A DNA stretch of 64,000 bases from positions 1,054,001 to 1,118,000 of the forward strand of contig CP085825.1 of NCBI GenBank assembly GCA_020809705.1, in the 5' to 3' direction. Source of the DNA: Calonectria ilicicola. Lineage: Eukaryota > Ascomycota > Sordariomycetes > Hypocreales > Nectriaceae. Position numbers and translations under genes: made by a program. This document shows, piece after piece, positions 1 to 12,716 of this stretch. Each line of letters begins with the position of its first letter. The first letter of the stretch is position 1. Below the pieces are notes generated by a model. That model was not told the DNA's origin. It was given only the letters and a program-made list of their open reading frames with translations, and ran no database searches.

Positions 1-159
1 GGATTATATCAAGACTCCCTTGAGAAAAAAAAAGAATTAAGTCGCTTTAGGTATCTAACCTAACATGAAACTAATCGCTTCATATATCGCTTGCATTTCT
101 GCGTAGCTTCTTCTCTCCCTTCCCTTTCCCCTCTCTTTCCTTTGCTTATTCTCTCTTCT

Positions 160-2355
160 TTACTGCTTGCCGTCGTTGTTGTCGTCAATGCCCAGCTTCT
201 CCCGCGCAATGTCCCGCAGCTTAAACTTTTGAATCTTGCCGCTGGCCGTCTTGGGGTACTCGTCGGTCCAGAAGACGTACTTGGGCACCAGGTGCTTGGA
301 GAGGTGCGTGGCCACCCATTCACGCACGGTGGCGGCCGTCAGCGTGCGCTTCGTTGTTGTTGTCGATTCTTCTTCGTCCGAAGGCGTCCACCCGCGGGCG
401 GGGATGACAAAGGCAGCGACGGCTTCGCCCAGGCGGTCGTCCGGCACGCCGACGACGCTGGCCTCGCGGACGCCCTCGTGGGTCATGAGGCAGTCCTCGA
501 CCTCGAGCGGGTGGATGTTCTCGCCGCCGCGGATGATGAGGTCCTTGATGCGGCCCGTGATCTGCACGTAGCCGTCGGCGTCCATCTCGGCCTCGTCGCC
601 CGAGTACATCCAGACGACGCCGTCGGCATCGGGCAGGCGCACCTCTGCGGTGCGGGCAGCGTCGCCGTAGTAGCCCTCCATGACCAGGTACCCGGCGGCG
701 GCCAGCTCGCCCCGCTCGCCCAGCGGCACGACGCGGGCCCGGTCGTGCGGGTCGACCACCTTGACGCCCGTGTGGGGCATCGGCGTGCCGACGCTCGCCG
801 TGCGCTTGGCCAGCGGGTCCGACGGCGCTGTCATGCAGCTCACGGGGCTCGTCTCCGTCATGCCGTAGCAGATGACGACGTCGCCGAGGCCCAGCCGCGC
901 GTAGAGCGTGCGCATCAGCGACTCGGGCACGCTGCTTCCCGCCACGATGCCCTTTGTGAGGTTGCGCGGCGCCGCGTCCACCACGTCCCCGGCGTCGAGC
1001 GCCTCGAGCACGGCGACGAGCATGGTGCTGACGCCGTACAGGCCCGTGGCGTCGTGGTCGACGCACATGCGCAGCGTCGCCGCCGGGTCGAACGCCGGGC
1101 TGGGGAACAGGATGGCGGCGCCCGTCGTGGCCGTGGCCATGTAGCCCAGGACGCTGCCGAAGCAGTGGAACAGCGGCGGGGGCACCACGATGCGGTCCTC
1201 CGGCACGAGGCCCATGCGGTGCGCGATGAGGGCGCCGTTGTTGAGGATGGAGTGGTGCGAGAGCATGGCCGCCTTGGGTGTCGATGTGGTACCGGATGTG
1301 AACTGGATGTTGACCACTTCGTTGGGCTTCAGGGGCGAGTCGGGGACCACGACCTTGTCGGAGCCCTCAAGCAGCATCGTAAAGGGCGTCAGGGCCCGGA
1401 ACCCTTCAAGATCGAACTTGACATCTGGATGGCTGGGCCTGTTGTCAACGACAATAACCTTTTGCAGTGAGGGGACCGTCTCGCTCTGAATCTTAGAGGT
1501 GTGGAGGTCGCCCACGATGCTCTCGAGGAGCGGCTGGTTGCATCTTCCCTTGCCTGGGCGGTAAGCCAGATCTGTCACGGCACCGATGATGAGGACCTCG
1601 ACGGCGAGGTGCTTGAGGGCGGCCGCCACTTGGCGGTCATTAAAGCCTGGGTTCAGGGGCACAAGGACAGCGCCGAGCTTGAAGAGGGCGTAGGTCAAGG
1701 CTGCAAAATCGGGTGTATTACCAAGGGAGATGGGGACGCGGTCCCCTTTTCGCACACCGAGCGACGACAGCGAGTCGGCAAGGCGGTTGGATAAGAGGTC
1801 TAGGTCATGGTAGGTAAGGCTAGTTTCACTAGCAGAGACGGAGAGCTGAGAACACGATGGCGAGCGGGCGATGACGGCGGGACGGTCGCCGTACGAAGAG
1901 ACAATGGAGGAGAAGTGCTGAGGAATAGTTCCTGGGTAGAGAGCGGGCTGCAAGATGGTGTTAGTTAATGTATCGATATACGTGGAGGTTTATTATTATT
2001 GCGGTGGGGGTGGTTCGCATGAGATGATCATCATATGTTATGTATGTGACGGTGACGTGATGTGAGTAAAGGTGTGTCTGTGTCTGATGGCGGTGATGAA
2101 TGAGAGAGAGACTATGGGTCCCCCTATCCTCGGACGCTGGCCCATGCAACACTCCATCGCTCCCTCCAGCAGCCAACCACGACACAAGGAACTGGACGAT
2201 AGCCTGGCACATACCTCGTCTGGACCCCATCGGAGACTCAATCCCGCCGTTGCAAGCCTCCTTGTCTGCTGCTGGTGCTGGTGCTGGCGCTGTTGTACCA
2301 CGGCGGTCCTCCCACGCACGAGACACCGCCGTACCAATCCTCTCATGACGGCCAT
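160..2355 (-). CDS. Acyl-CoA synthetase / AMP-binding enzyme, probably mitochondrial
   Basis: Two exons, complement(160..1947, 2215..2355), 642 aa. The 267-base phase-0 intron has a GTATGT donor, a CTAAC branch site and a TTGCAG acceptor. ANL-superfamily enzyme that activates a carboxylic acid with ATP to an acyl-adenylate and transfers it to CoA. Visible motifs: the nucleotide loop TSGTTSTPKAAML, YGMTETSP, YSGDEAEMDADGY, GRIKDLIIRGGENIHPLE, and the C-terminal lysine motif YPKTASGKIQ. The loop has Ser where the usual motif has Gly (SGTTGxPK). Exon 1 (47 aa) is rich in Arg and Gln, has no acidic residue until its end and contains RRLATAG, which suggests a mitochondrial presequence. An in-frame GTG lies upstream, but the first ATG at 2355 is preferred. 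Substrate is not readable; medium- or short-chain fatty acid is a guess. A long antisense ORF over it is a GC-rich shadow. Confidence 0.9.
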
Positions 2356-3779
2356 TGTAACAGCATCCGCCACAACCTACAATGAAAAAGAAGGGAGGAG
2401 GGTATTAATGAGGTGAAGGGATGGTGAGACGACGGGACGGGCTGTGTGTTTAATTGCTAGGGATGATTAAAATGGTGCTGTTGTGTACGTAGGCTGCTTA
2501 TCCCGCCCAAGAGGCAACCTGAAAATGGGACACTATTTTTTTTCTTGTGTCCCGTCTTGTTGAAAAGAAAAAAAAGATCAACGAAAAAAAAGCAAAAAAT
2601 GAACTAATCACAAGCCACGCTGTCTCAATGCTCATCAACTGTTGAGGTCGAGCTTCCCTTTGCAAAGAACGAGTTGGAAGAGGAAAAAAAAGAAGTCCAT
2701 CGGCCTATTTCTCTTCCCCCCTTCTTCTCCTCATCCTCCTCGGCTACTATCGCCAATAGAAATCCTCCGAGCCTCCGCTTCTGAGGGGACACGACGACGA
2801 TACCTAGTACCAAAGGGTAAATACGACCATCATATTGCAGCTGTGATCCTGGCCTGGAGCTCGGCCTAGCTTCAGCTTCCCCTCATCAGAATTCCGCCCA
2901 ATAGGACCGCCCACGCACAAATCTGGGGAAAATGCGGGGTCCTTTGCGGCGCCACATCAGCTTCGCATCGTATTGGGTCACTTGATGACGATGCAGTGCG
3001 AGATGATGATGATGAGGTTGTTGTTCCGCTCTGTACCTCTCTACAGCTGCCAAGGAACAATGCACAAGATTGATCTTCTTTCTCACTTTCAAACCAAGTA
3101 CCACCAAAAAGAAACCCACAAATTTGTTTGTACAACATGTTGTTGAGCAACTCACTTGCTCATGAACGCTTCTGATTTATGCAGTGCTCCATAGGAATAA
3201 TCTATACAATCCCCCCACAGCTCCGAAACGCGACGGGGCAATGGTAGTGGCTCCGTCATTCCAGACCAAAGCCCGCTTCTGCCTCCGTCTCACCCAGACT
3301 CCTCGCGCTTGCTATCATGATATGCTTTGTATGCGTTGGCCGTGCAAAACCAGCCTTGCCCACCGTCAAAGTGGACGTCCAACTCCTACTCCATAGTCTT
3401 GCAGGCCTTCCAGCATCCGGAAAGTGCAATGATGAAACAACTCAAGAAAAGACACCCAAAGTCTATGTCGCAAGAAAATGACATGCACTCCAATTGGAGA
3501 AAAAACAAAGAAAAAATCAAGTCTAATCCTCAAGACACCCATTTTTGTTGCTGCATTCCGCTAGCAATGCAATCGTGGCAGGTATTTCCCAAACGAATAC
3601 CCCATAAAGCAGAAGCCAACCGGAAGCTAGTTTCTAGATGCCACTCTAAGAAGGCTGCAGCTGTGAAATATACAAGGTTGACGATCGTCTTAGGTTGTTA
3701 GGTCATCGCGGTGCGTAAAATTCTTATTGGTTTTTTGTTCTTTGGAATGGCGGGTAATAGCCATCCCGTCGGCTCAGGA
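2356..3779. other. Intergenic, no gene seen
   Basis: Lies between the 5' end of the acyl-CoA synthetase gene and the 3' end of OCH1. Only short ORFs without family resemblance occur. Homopurine and poly-A/T patches at about 2530-2700 fit a promoter or leader of the synthetase gene. Nothing else is supported. Confidence 0.5.
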
Positions 3780-4978
3780 TTATTTTCCCAATACCTCTTG
3801 GTCGTCGTCGGTCATTTCGCCAATGTGTCGCAGGTTCTCGGGCTTCCACGTGCCTGGGGTTAAAACGGTCAGCATTGTCCTATAAATTTGGGTTCGCTGC
3901 AATAGAATTTGTGCTTACCCTCAAAATCGTGCTTCACAAAGGCCATAGGATCGTCCGTCTCCTTGGCACCCATCTGTCCCACGCCAGGTGAGAAGCTTGT
4001 GATGGGCAAGACGACGACGTCTCCTACGCGCTTACTGTTCTCCATGCCGGTAAAGTTGTGGAAGTCAATCTTGCCCTTGCTCAGCTTCATGTCGAAGAAT
4101 CGCTCATCGTTGAAGTAGTCCATAACAACATCTGTCCAGACTGCGGGGCCGCTCAGCTCGACAACGTCCTTATCGCTAAAGTTTACGAATCGTCCCGACT
4201 TCTTCATGTTCAAGGCGGACTTGGTGATGCGAGAAATGATGTCGCGTAGCACAGGGTGGCCAGGCTTGCTCTGAATGGTCCACTGGCAGAACTGGATGCG
4301 ACGGCTATACCACTCTGCCCAATCGGGGCGGTCAGGGTCAGCTTCGATACCAACAACGAGACCAATCGACTCGCGGGGGATCTGGTCAGGAATCCACTTG
4401 AAAGCGCTCTGGATCGCATAAGTGTCGACATCGGAGTAGATACCGCCACGAGCAAAAAGAATCAGGTAGCGGAAGAAGTCGGCCTTGAGGACGGGCATGG
4501 GCATGGCTTGGTAAGCCTCGAGGACCTCGGGGATCGTCGCGTAGAGCATGCGAAGCAAGTGTAGGGCGACGTCGTCGGTAACGATCTCGTGGACAAAGCC
4601 TGGGTGCTCGTCTCTCCATGACGCCACTTCATCCTTGAACTTGAAGCTGGGGTCGTCGATGCTCTGCTTCCAGGTCTGCCAGATGTAGGCGGGGAATTTT
4701 GTCTCGAGGTCGTAGGGGTATGCGTAGGCGAGCTTCTCGTATGTAGACATGCCAGACATGTCGATGCTGGGCTTCACGCGACGGGGCTTGACATCCCACT
4801 CCTTGGGCAGCTCGGGGGGAGGTTGAGACTGGGCGTTGGCGGCGGCGTTGCCATTGTTGGAGTTGGCAGCAGCGCCCTTGGGCGTCGAGGCGGCTGTGGT
4901 ACTGTGTGATCTCGACAGGAGGAAGAAGAAGGTGAGGATGAAGACGGCGGCCACAACGGCGCGGCGAGAATTGAGCAT
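3780..4978 (-). CDS. och1: Initiation-specific alpha-1,6-mannosyltransferase (Och1-type, GT32)
   Basis: Two exons, complement(3780..3853, 3919..4978), 377 aa. The 65-base phase-1 intron (GTAAGC...CCCAG) adds a C-terminal stretch GTWKPENLRHIGEM typical of Och1. Type II Golgi membrane protein: short cytosolic N-terminus, one membrane anchor at about residues 7-23, a Ser/Asn/Ala-rich stem to about 65, then the lumenal GT32 catalytic domain. FPAYIWQTWK, LKADFFRYLILFARGGIYSDVDTYA (given in part here: GGIYSDVDTYA) carry the DXD metal/GDP-mannose motif. In yeast, Och1 adds the first alpha-1,6-mannose of the N-glycan outer chain. The ATG at 4978 is chosen because it puts the hydrophobic anchor at the N-terminus; an in-frame ATG at 5074 would add 32 residues of leader. 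Upstream DNA is pyrimidine-rich on the coding strand, as expected for a leader. Confidence 0.93.
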
Positions 4979-7900
4979 GGTGGGCAACGGGAGGTCGAGG
5001 TTTCGGCGAGGCCGTGGGTGCTCTCTCCCGCAGTTAAGTAAAAGGAGTGGAAGCTCTAGCACAGGGGAGGACAAAGCCTGCGAGGGCGGGGGAGGGCGAA
5101 AAGAAGGGGAAAAGAAGGGCGAGAAAAACTAGAAGCGCATATAGAAGAGAGTGTGAAGAGGGAGAAAAGAGAGTAAGAATGAGGCGAAGCCAAAGAATAT
5201 GAGGCGCGAAGGGGAAAAAATACGAGTCGTGGTGGTTGTAAAAGAGGTGCGCTGCTGCGGGAAGGAGCAGCGGCGGGCGTTGACAGGGGGGGATCCGCAA
5301 TTAGATACGACCTTCGCCCGTCAGTAGCACCAAGCGACGGAGTGCAGGGGACTGCTCAGGGCTAGGCACCTTGTCCCAGCAGCGATAAAGGCTAGGCAGT
5401 TCAAAAAGGTTGCGGCCCCCAGACAAGCAGACAAGGAGCGGGTGCGTTGCAATCTCTGGCTCTGGCGCTGCAGCTGGTGGCGTCGCGCAAGACGTTGCAC
5501 AGGTTCGTCGAGAGCCCCGCCGAGGGAGCAGGGGGGGGACCTGAAATCGACAGAGAGAAGCGGACAACGTGGGCGCGATTCTCGCTGGCGGCGGTAGGGG
5601 GGGGTGGCAGCCAAGCGCTAGGGAGCTAGAACTAGGAGACACAGAGAGAGAGATGGGGAGATAGGGAAGGTGTTTAGGGATTGGTTCCAGGGCAAAAGGA
5701 ACCGGGACGCTCTCTTTCTTGTACATGCAGCAGTCTGCAGATGGATAGATAAACGGGCACAGAACTCAACCTGCGAGCGTTACGCATTACGCGCGGCCCG
5801 CAGCACAACGTGCGAAAGCCATAGATGTGATACGTGGCCGTGGTGCTAGAAAGATCCAACATCCACGGTGAATGCGGTTCATGACGGAGCTGAGCAGGGA
5901 AGGTGACGAGCCGACATGGATCGAGGCTCTGGGGGGGCCCAATCCGCGAGCGAGTCAACGTCCAACTCCCCTGAGACTTGGTGGGCTACGGTGCCGAGAG
6001 TACGATACAGCCACTGCCTCCAGCGTCGTCCCCTCGCCCAATGCCCACCTGCAGTTTGCCTTTTTTTCTTGTTCCTTTTACTTTTATTTTTGGGTCAAGT
6101 GGAGGATCAAAGCCACTTACGCAAGCCCTCTCTCGGCTCCCGGCCGTGCGGCATTGTGCGATTAATCAGGTCAACGCAGCGAAATATACTGGCACTGCAC
6201 TGCCATGCGGAATCGAGATTGTCCGGAAACCCTCCCAAACAGCCTCCTCCCCCGTTTTCCCTATTGTTCCAACTAACCCTTTGAACCCCTGTTTTTTTTT
6301 TTCTCTCCAGTGGAGCACAGGAGGAAGAGACGTGGGGCTGGGCTAGAAGCAGGCTAAGCCGTCCAACAGGCTTCAAGGCTCACGGGCCTCTCTGCCCCCC
6401 CAAAGGTCCAAAATGCTTCCAGGAACCAGGGGCAAAATTAAGAGTGCTGAGGCGGGAATTGCGGAAATCTGGAATAAGCAGTGCTGGTGCTGACGATATA
6501 GTGTCTTGGCGGTTGGGCCTCTTACTGACATGTCTCAATTCCCATATCCTATTCGTCGCCCTGCTGGCTGGCGCAAATCACCCAGCGAGCACCTGCAGCA
6601 AATCATGGCACCATCTGTCAGGAATGCTAGCTCACGTCACGTCGTCATTCGTCCCATAAATTAATCATCTTGACTTTACATCCCACTCCCGCTTTCCCGC
6701 CCATCCCAATCAACCATACAGGGGACTGCAAGAGGCCAAACAAAAAAATATTATTATTATTGTGCTAGAACTAGCTGCAGTGTGTGCTTGAACCACCCAG
6801 GTGAGGGATATGATCCTTTTTGGATCCCTGTGGAGGGTAGATCGTTGCCCAACGAGCGGAGCACAGCAAGCAGGAACAGGTAAGGAGCAGCAAAACTGTA
6901 ACACGCGTGTCACGGTAAAGCCTCCCAAATCGCGATTCATGTGCGAGCCAAGAAAACGGACGGGACAGCATCCGATCTCGAGCAACAAAGAATTAACAAA
7001 CAACTACAGCTTCAACCCTTTCCCTCAAACACGTCCAGTTCGGGCAAGTCATGACTGATTGGACGGATCTGGTTCACACCGCTGAAGGCCACGAGCCTGG
7101 CGCAGGGGCCCCTTGTCAACTGCAGTCTGCTTTTAAGCCTTGGATTTGGATATAAGCCCCCTCAGATAGATTGCGAGTCCACCTGTTTCAGCAATTTTTC
7201 CGTCTCCTCAGGGTCCTTCTCTTGGCATCAATTGCCGCAGATCGCGAACCGGTAATCCCTCCCCCCTTTGCACTGCCGCTAGGGGGGTTTTTGTTTTGCA
7301 TCACCACCACTCCTCCAAGAAATATGTGTTTTAACCAATATTCTTGTGCGTGATGTGAGCCGCGTGCGGCACAGAGTGTGCTCGGATCTATAGTTAAATT
7401 CCCAGAGAAAGGGAGCAAATAAGGGACGACAGGGGGCCGTTATTTCGTCATGCCAAATCTCCCATCGGGGCTAAAGAAGGTTATCCAACAGCAATTGGCA
7501 GGGTCCCATAAAATTACTGAACCCACAAAGCCAAGACAGTGATCAATTGGTACCGACGATTGCGTTTTGCTTTGGCTCAGACTTTTTGAATGCTCGGGGC
7601 AAGCAAAGGGGGGGCCAAGTAGATAACCCTCTATCAGGGATGTGCCATGTCTCGCTCGGTATTGTCCGAATAATCTGGATTTACTAATCAGCTCATGCTT
7701 TGACGAAGCAATTTCGAAACCACCGCATCGCTTCTCGGCTGAAAATCCAAGTTTGCGGTTAAGAGAAGCCGGTGGTACTGCTGGTGTCAAATACCGAAAT
7801 GTCCCCCCTCGGCTACTGGTGACACTCGCAATGCTGGTCTCAACAGGTCCAGATTCTCGCTTTTGGACGCCAACTAAGCAGCCACCATTTGAGCCTAACT

Positions 7901-10900
7901 CTAAAACAATTAGCACAAGCCGAGACCCAGCATCCTTGCCGTGAACCGCGATGTGTAACTGGTTGTTCAGTGATCCAGTCTGACCAAGAGGCTTGACATT
8001 TACGTGATGGATTGTCTGGGGCTCTGAGACATGCAGATTCATGGCTGGCTGATTCAGCCCTTGGCATCCATGTACACACAACAGTGTTCATGTTGACGTA
8101 GTTGTTTCGTGATGAGAATAGACGTCTTTGGGATGCCAAGAATTGTCAACCCTCCTTGTCGGGTTACCCTATACCGATAACTTTTTGAAACAGCTCCGAA
8201 CCGGACCAGGTGATTGCCGATCTGAGTCTCTGGGGGTCTATTTTTATTTTGACAGGAATTGTTGCAGCGTTGCAGCGAGGATCAGGGGATGTGTTTGATC
8301 CTCAGGGAAACGTGTTGCAGGATCAATAAGCGATTACTTTAGGTTGCACGTTTACGATGTGCTTTGGTTTATATGCCCAGTTTGGTTAACATGAGAGATG
8401 GGCATCTATGTTTCATAACTGGGTCTCTTTCCTGTAAATTCACATGGAATGTATATGTAACAAGTCCCACGGAACACGCCCAGTTTATTTCCAGCTGACC
8501 CTCGGTCTTGGCCTCACCCCATAAAAGCTGGGGTAAACGGTTTCGAATAAGAGCCTAAATATGGGATGGAAAGAACAAAACCTGGCTCCTTACGAAACAG
8601 GCATGTCCACCCCCTGTCGAGGCTATTATTATTTTTTGTCAAACAACGACTGCCTCGGCTGCAGCGTCATGAAAGTCTTGAACTGGAAACCCATAGCGTG
8701 AGGTGACGTTGGAAGCGATCCCCATGAGCGCATGCGCGGGCTATAGCAGGACGCCACGTCTCGCATCCCGTGGTCGTTGCACGGCACAGTGGAAGACAAA
8801 ATGACGCGCTTGTTTCTGGCAGCCCACGGGTGCCCAAAACCTTCCGTCTCAGACGATTGGACGTTGCGGCCCCGAAACATATCGGCCTCACGCCCGCAGC
8901 TATCCGGAACAGTGGCTGTCTCTAGACAGGGCGATTCTTGTCCCGTCCCTGGGCAACCTCATAATTTATATCAGTCACACCGGGGAATCCGAGACCGAAA
9001 CCAAAAAAAAAAAGAAAGAGGAACAAGGGCAGACGAGATGGGATTATCGGGACGAGAGTGGGATGGGGATGGGAAGTGGAGGAGGGGGTCATGGGGACGG
9101 CGCGCCCTTGGCATAATTGGTTCGACGACAACGACATGATTGTCCAAGCTATCATGACGCCCAACGGCCCCCCATCTCCTGTACGCCCTGTGCGCTGGGG
9201 TTGGCTGTCAGGCCATTAGCCAACGACTGTTAGTCCACAAGCAGCGGCTAAACTATCGAAAAAAAAACAAAGACATAGGGCGTAGCGCTGGGAGGAGCCC
9301 CTCCCCCACCTTGCGACGCATCGAGATCGCTCGACTTTATCCAGAGCTAGCATGTCCGTAGGATGGCGGCCCTTGTCGGGGTCCTCGCAGATCAGGCCTT
9401 CTTACCCATTTCCATACTACTGTACGCTGCCGCTTCTCGCTCCTCCCTGTGAAGAAATAGCAATAAAATATTGAAAAATATATAATTTTAGTACCTGAAA
9501 ACATGGGAAAGAAGGTTAGGGTTCGGGGAAATGCAGGGTTGCATCCGGCCGATTTCCTCATCGGGCAGTATAGACACTTGACACCTGAGCATCAGGAAGC
9601 TTAGTGAGAGCAAAGACACCAGATACGGGCAGCTTGTAGACATGCTTATGCTGGTGAGACAGATGACGGAGTGCCAATGGATCTCTGCTGCATCCCTCTG
9701 GCGGGGGATTGCTGTGTATTTCGATAATTTGGTGGAGGGGCGGCCGACGGCGTGAGAGGTGGCCATCCGTTAGCCAATTTGTCAGCCCTGGCCCAACAAG
9801 CGTCATTGCCAACGCGCGGTAGGGCGAGCTTGCTTGCCCAGGAGCACTACCTTGCCCAGCGCTACGTAACGAGAGGGAGCTGCACGAGACGAGACATGGT
9901 CAATTGGATTAGCAATCGGCTCCATCGCCGTCCATTACTGTCCCGTGGCGTAGGTGTCTGGGTCTCTGTTTTTTTTCTCTCTTTCCTGGTCGCCTGGGGT
10001 CCTGGGGCATGGTTTGGTTGATGGTGTCTTTGGTGAGAATTAATAACACCAGGTTGTGATGATGCATGTATTATCTTGCAATCAAGTAAACAACCCCTGC
10101 GCCGGCGGAAGCAATTAGGGTCGTTTGCCGACGCAGAAACGTCGGAGTCCGGGGGTGGTCTGGCGGCTTTTTTTTTTTTTTTGCTCCCTCCTCTAAAGTA
10201 CACACTACCTGCTGGAGTCTCCGGCGGTGGGAAGTGGGGGGGCTCAGCTGGGCTCTCTGTTGGACAGCGGAACATGTGTGTTCTGGAATCCGAGATTGAA
10301 AAGCGCAGAGGGCTGCATGCAATGCGACAGCCCAACAAGCCATTGCAAGGAACAGCGCAGCTGCAGCATGGCTGTCCAAAGCATGTGATTTGGTTTCATA
10401 GCCCAGTAATATAAATTTGATTAACAACGAGGCCATTCGGCGACCAGCCGCAAGCCCAAAAAAAGAGACGAGATTGACTTTTGGGCCTGCCCCGTGCTGG
10501 GTTCGGATTGGGATTGCTGCCACACAGCCGGGACGCAATTGTACGATTACTTATCCATTCAACCCCATTCCGAGTTCGAGACCCAGAATTACTTCTGGCG
10601 TGGAGCCGGCGTCGGGTCGTCCTAGTGCCCCGAAATGCCCGGACGATTATGGGGAGGCGCGCCCCGCTCCCACGCGGACTTAAGGGCCAGTAAATCCCAA
10701 AGGGAGGGCGAGCTTGTTACTGCTGCATTGCATCACGGACCATCACATCACATCGCATCGCCCATCTCATTCGATCACCGCCAGCGGTTTTTGGGTGGCT
10801 TGCTAAATAGAGGGAACACGAATTGGGTGTGGCAGCTTACTGCGGTGGACGGCACAGCTGCACTGCATTTGCAGATGGAGAGCGAGGGAGGTTGCAGGGC

Positions 10901-12716
10901 TGCACCCGCATCCCTGATGCCCGCCCGGGGTCGAGCTTTGAGTGCACCCTTGCTTGTTCGCCGTCCAGTGCTAAGCTGCCGTTTCTTTGGCTCGTTTGCT
11001 TTCTTTGTACATGTAAATCATGACGAGTCGAGAAGGCGCCGAGCAGATTACCTGAGACAAGCTGGAACAGCGAGAGGGCTGCTGAGGAACATTACGACGT
11101 ATGTGGATGAGGATGATCCGTCTCCGCACGTAACACCCGGAGCCAAGGCCGTTGCCGTAGTATACTCTCGGGTTCGCTCGCTCGTCGTATAAACTGCTGC
11201 TCCATGTCCGCCTTCCGGCGCCGTCGGCGATTATTAAGTCCAGTACCCATACCCGCGTAACCTGGGGGGAGAGGGTGCGTGCTTTGTCTGGGGGGGCGAG
11301 TCGTGCGCCGCGGAGTTTCGTAGCTGTGAATAATCTGATACTTGGATTTGGCATCCAGCACCGGCGGCTTTTGGAGATATCGGGGCTGCTGAGAATGGGA
11401 GCGGCTAAGCAGGCAAAAGGGCAAAGATGGGTGGTGCAGTGCAAGCCACCTCAGTCACACACACACACCACCACCACACACCCCGTCGTCGCCAATGGTC
11501 ACACACACCCACCACAAGTCCCAAAGTCCGTTTCTTCTGCTGCAGGTTCCGTCTGGGCAGAGACCAACAGCAGAGAGCAGATTGCTCGATTCGGCCATGC
11601 CCCGTAAGACACGCGCTGCGCTGGGGCCACGGCGGTAGGGCTTCCTGGGGGGACCCGATGGGTCGGGAGGCGACATAGGTGGGCATGCGTGACGTGAATG
11701 TGAGAGAAAAAGAGCAAAAGCAGTAACTCCACCTTCGCCTCCCCGAGGCTGCGGTACATTACATAGCTACTAAGCCGGGAGGGAAAGTGCTCGAAGGCGC
11801 TGCTGCGGTGCAACTAATGCCAATCCAAATCCAATGGGCTAAGGGCCGTTTGCTTGCTGGGCTGGGCTGAATCGGATTACCGATGCTGGGGGAGCATGGC
11901 CATGGCTGGCGCGCCGGGATTCGGACAGCTGAGCTAGCTTGGGTTTTGATAACGTATGCCCAGCCCAGGTTCCAGCCGTCTCCGTCCCCACGCCCACCTA
12001 CACGCGCGCGCCCTCCATGGCCGAAACTTGGTCCATAGCTTCGGAGATTTGCAAGCATGACAAAAAGCCCAGGCCCAACGCTGTGTCCGTGGCCGGCTTG
12101 GGCGGGAGCATGCGCTGTGCACCACACACACACACCACACACTCAGCGGCGCGCGGGCGGGCTGCGACAGCAGACTCTGTTCTGTCTCGTTTCCCCGAAA
12201 TCACTTTAATAGTCGCCCTCGCTCCCGCTCTCTTGCACCTCCCTCCCCCCCCTTCCTACTTCCAGCCCTATATCTTATATCATCACCATCATCTGCGCCT
12301 GGCAACCGGATACAATTACCGATACCGGCACTCGTTGGCCGAGTTGAACTAGAGCAAGCGTTGGGTTTCCGGATTTGGCTTTGGCTTTTGGCTTTGTGTC
12401 GCGGTTATCCCACCCGAGGAATTGCGGCATTGGTGCAGGACATTCGGAAAGACAAAATCTCACTCAGCCTTTTCCTTTCCCCGACCCAAGGCTTCTTTCT
12501 TGCAACTTGCAATCTTGGCGTGCGCTTCGAGCTGGATTTCATCGTCGATTGAGCTAGCATCGCGTTTCAATCAACAGTCCCTGGGATATTTACCGACGCC
12601 GCCCATCTCCATGTCATCTTACTAATTGTCCACACAACTACAATTACACACCCACTTCCGCACAACACCAAACATCGCTCCACCCCCCATTTCCCGACGA
12701 CTTTCTCTCTCCAAAC
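4979..12716. other. 7.7 kb gene-poor region between OCH1 and a DUF3237 gene
   Basis: No ORF here shows a recognisable family, a convincing splice pattern or strongly coding-like sequence. The longest, 213 aa on the minus strand at 7440-8081, has no recognisable domain. The first few hundred bases are the pyrimidine-rich OCH1 leader/promoter; the last few hundred lead into the + gene. Simple sequence is scattered: a T run at 10168-10182, a CA run at 11456-11469 and ACACAC/CACCAC patches near 12120. Composition resembles the flanking core rather than the AT-rich islands, so it is not obviously a transposon graveyard. It may carry long regulatory DNA, non-coding transcripts or an unrecognised gene. 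Confidence 0.45.

Noticed and set aside
91..1470. 459-codon open frame on the + strand
   Set aside because: It lies wholly antisense to the acyl-CoA synthetase gene, is His/Arg/Ala/Val-rich and has no family features; a GC-rich codon shadow.
7440..8081. 213-codon minus-strand frame in the gene-poor region
   Set aside because: No domain, no signal or membrane feature, no intron context. Not strong enough to call a gene, though it is the best ORF of that interval.
10560..10600. GTTCGAGACCC resembling a tRNA B box
   Set aside because: No acceptor, D or anticodon stems can be drawn around it.
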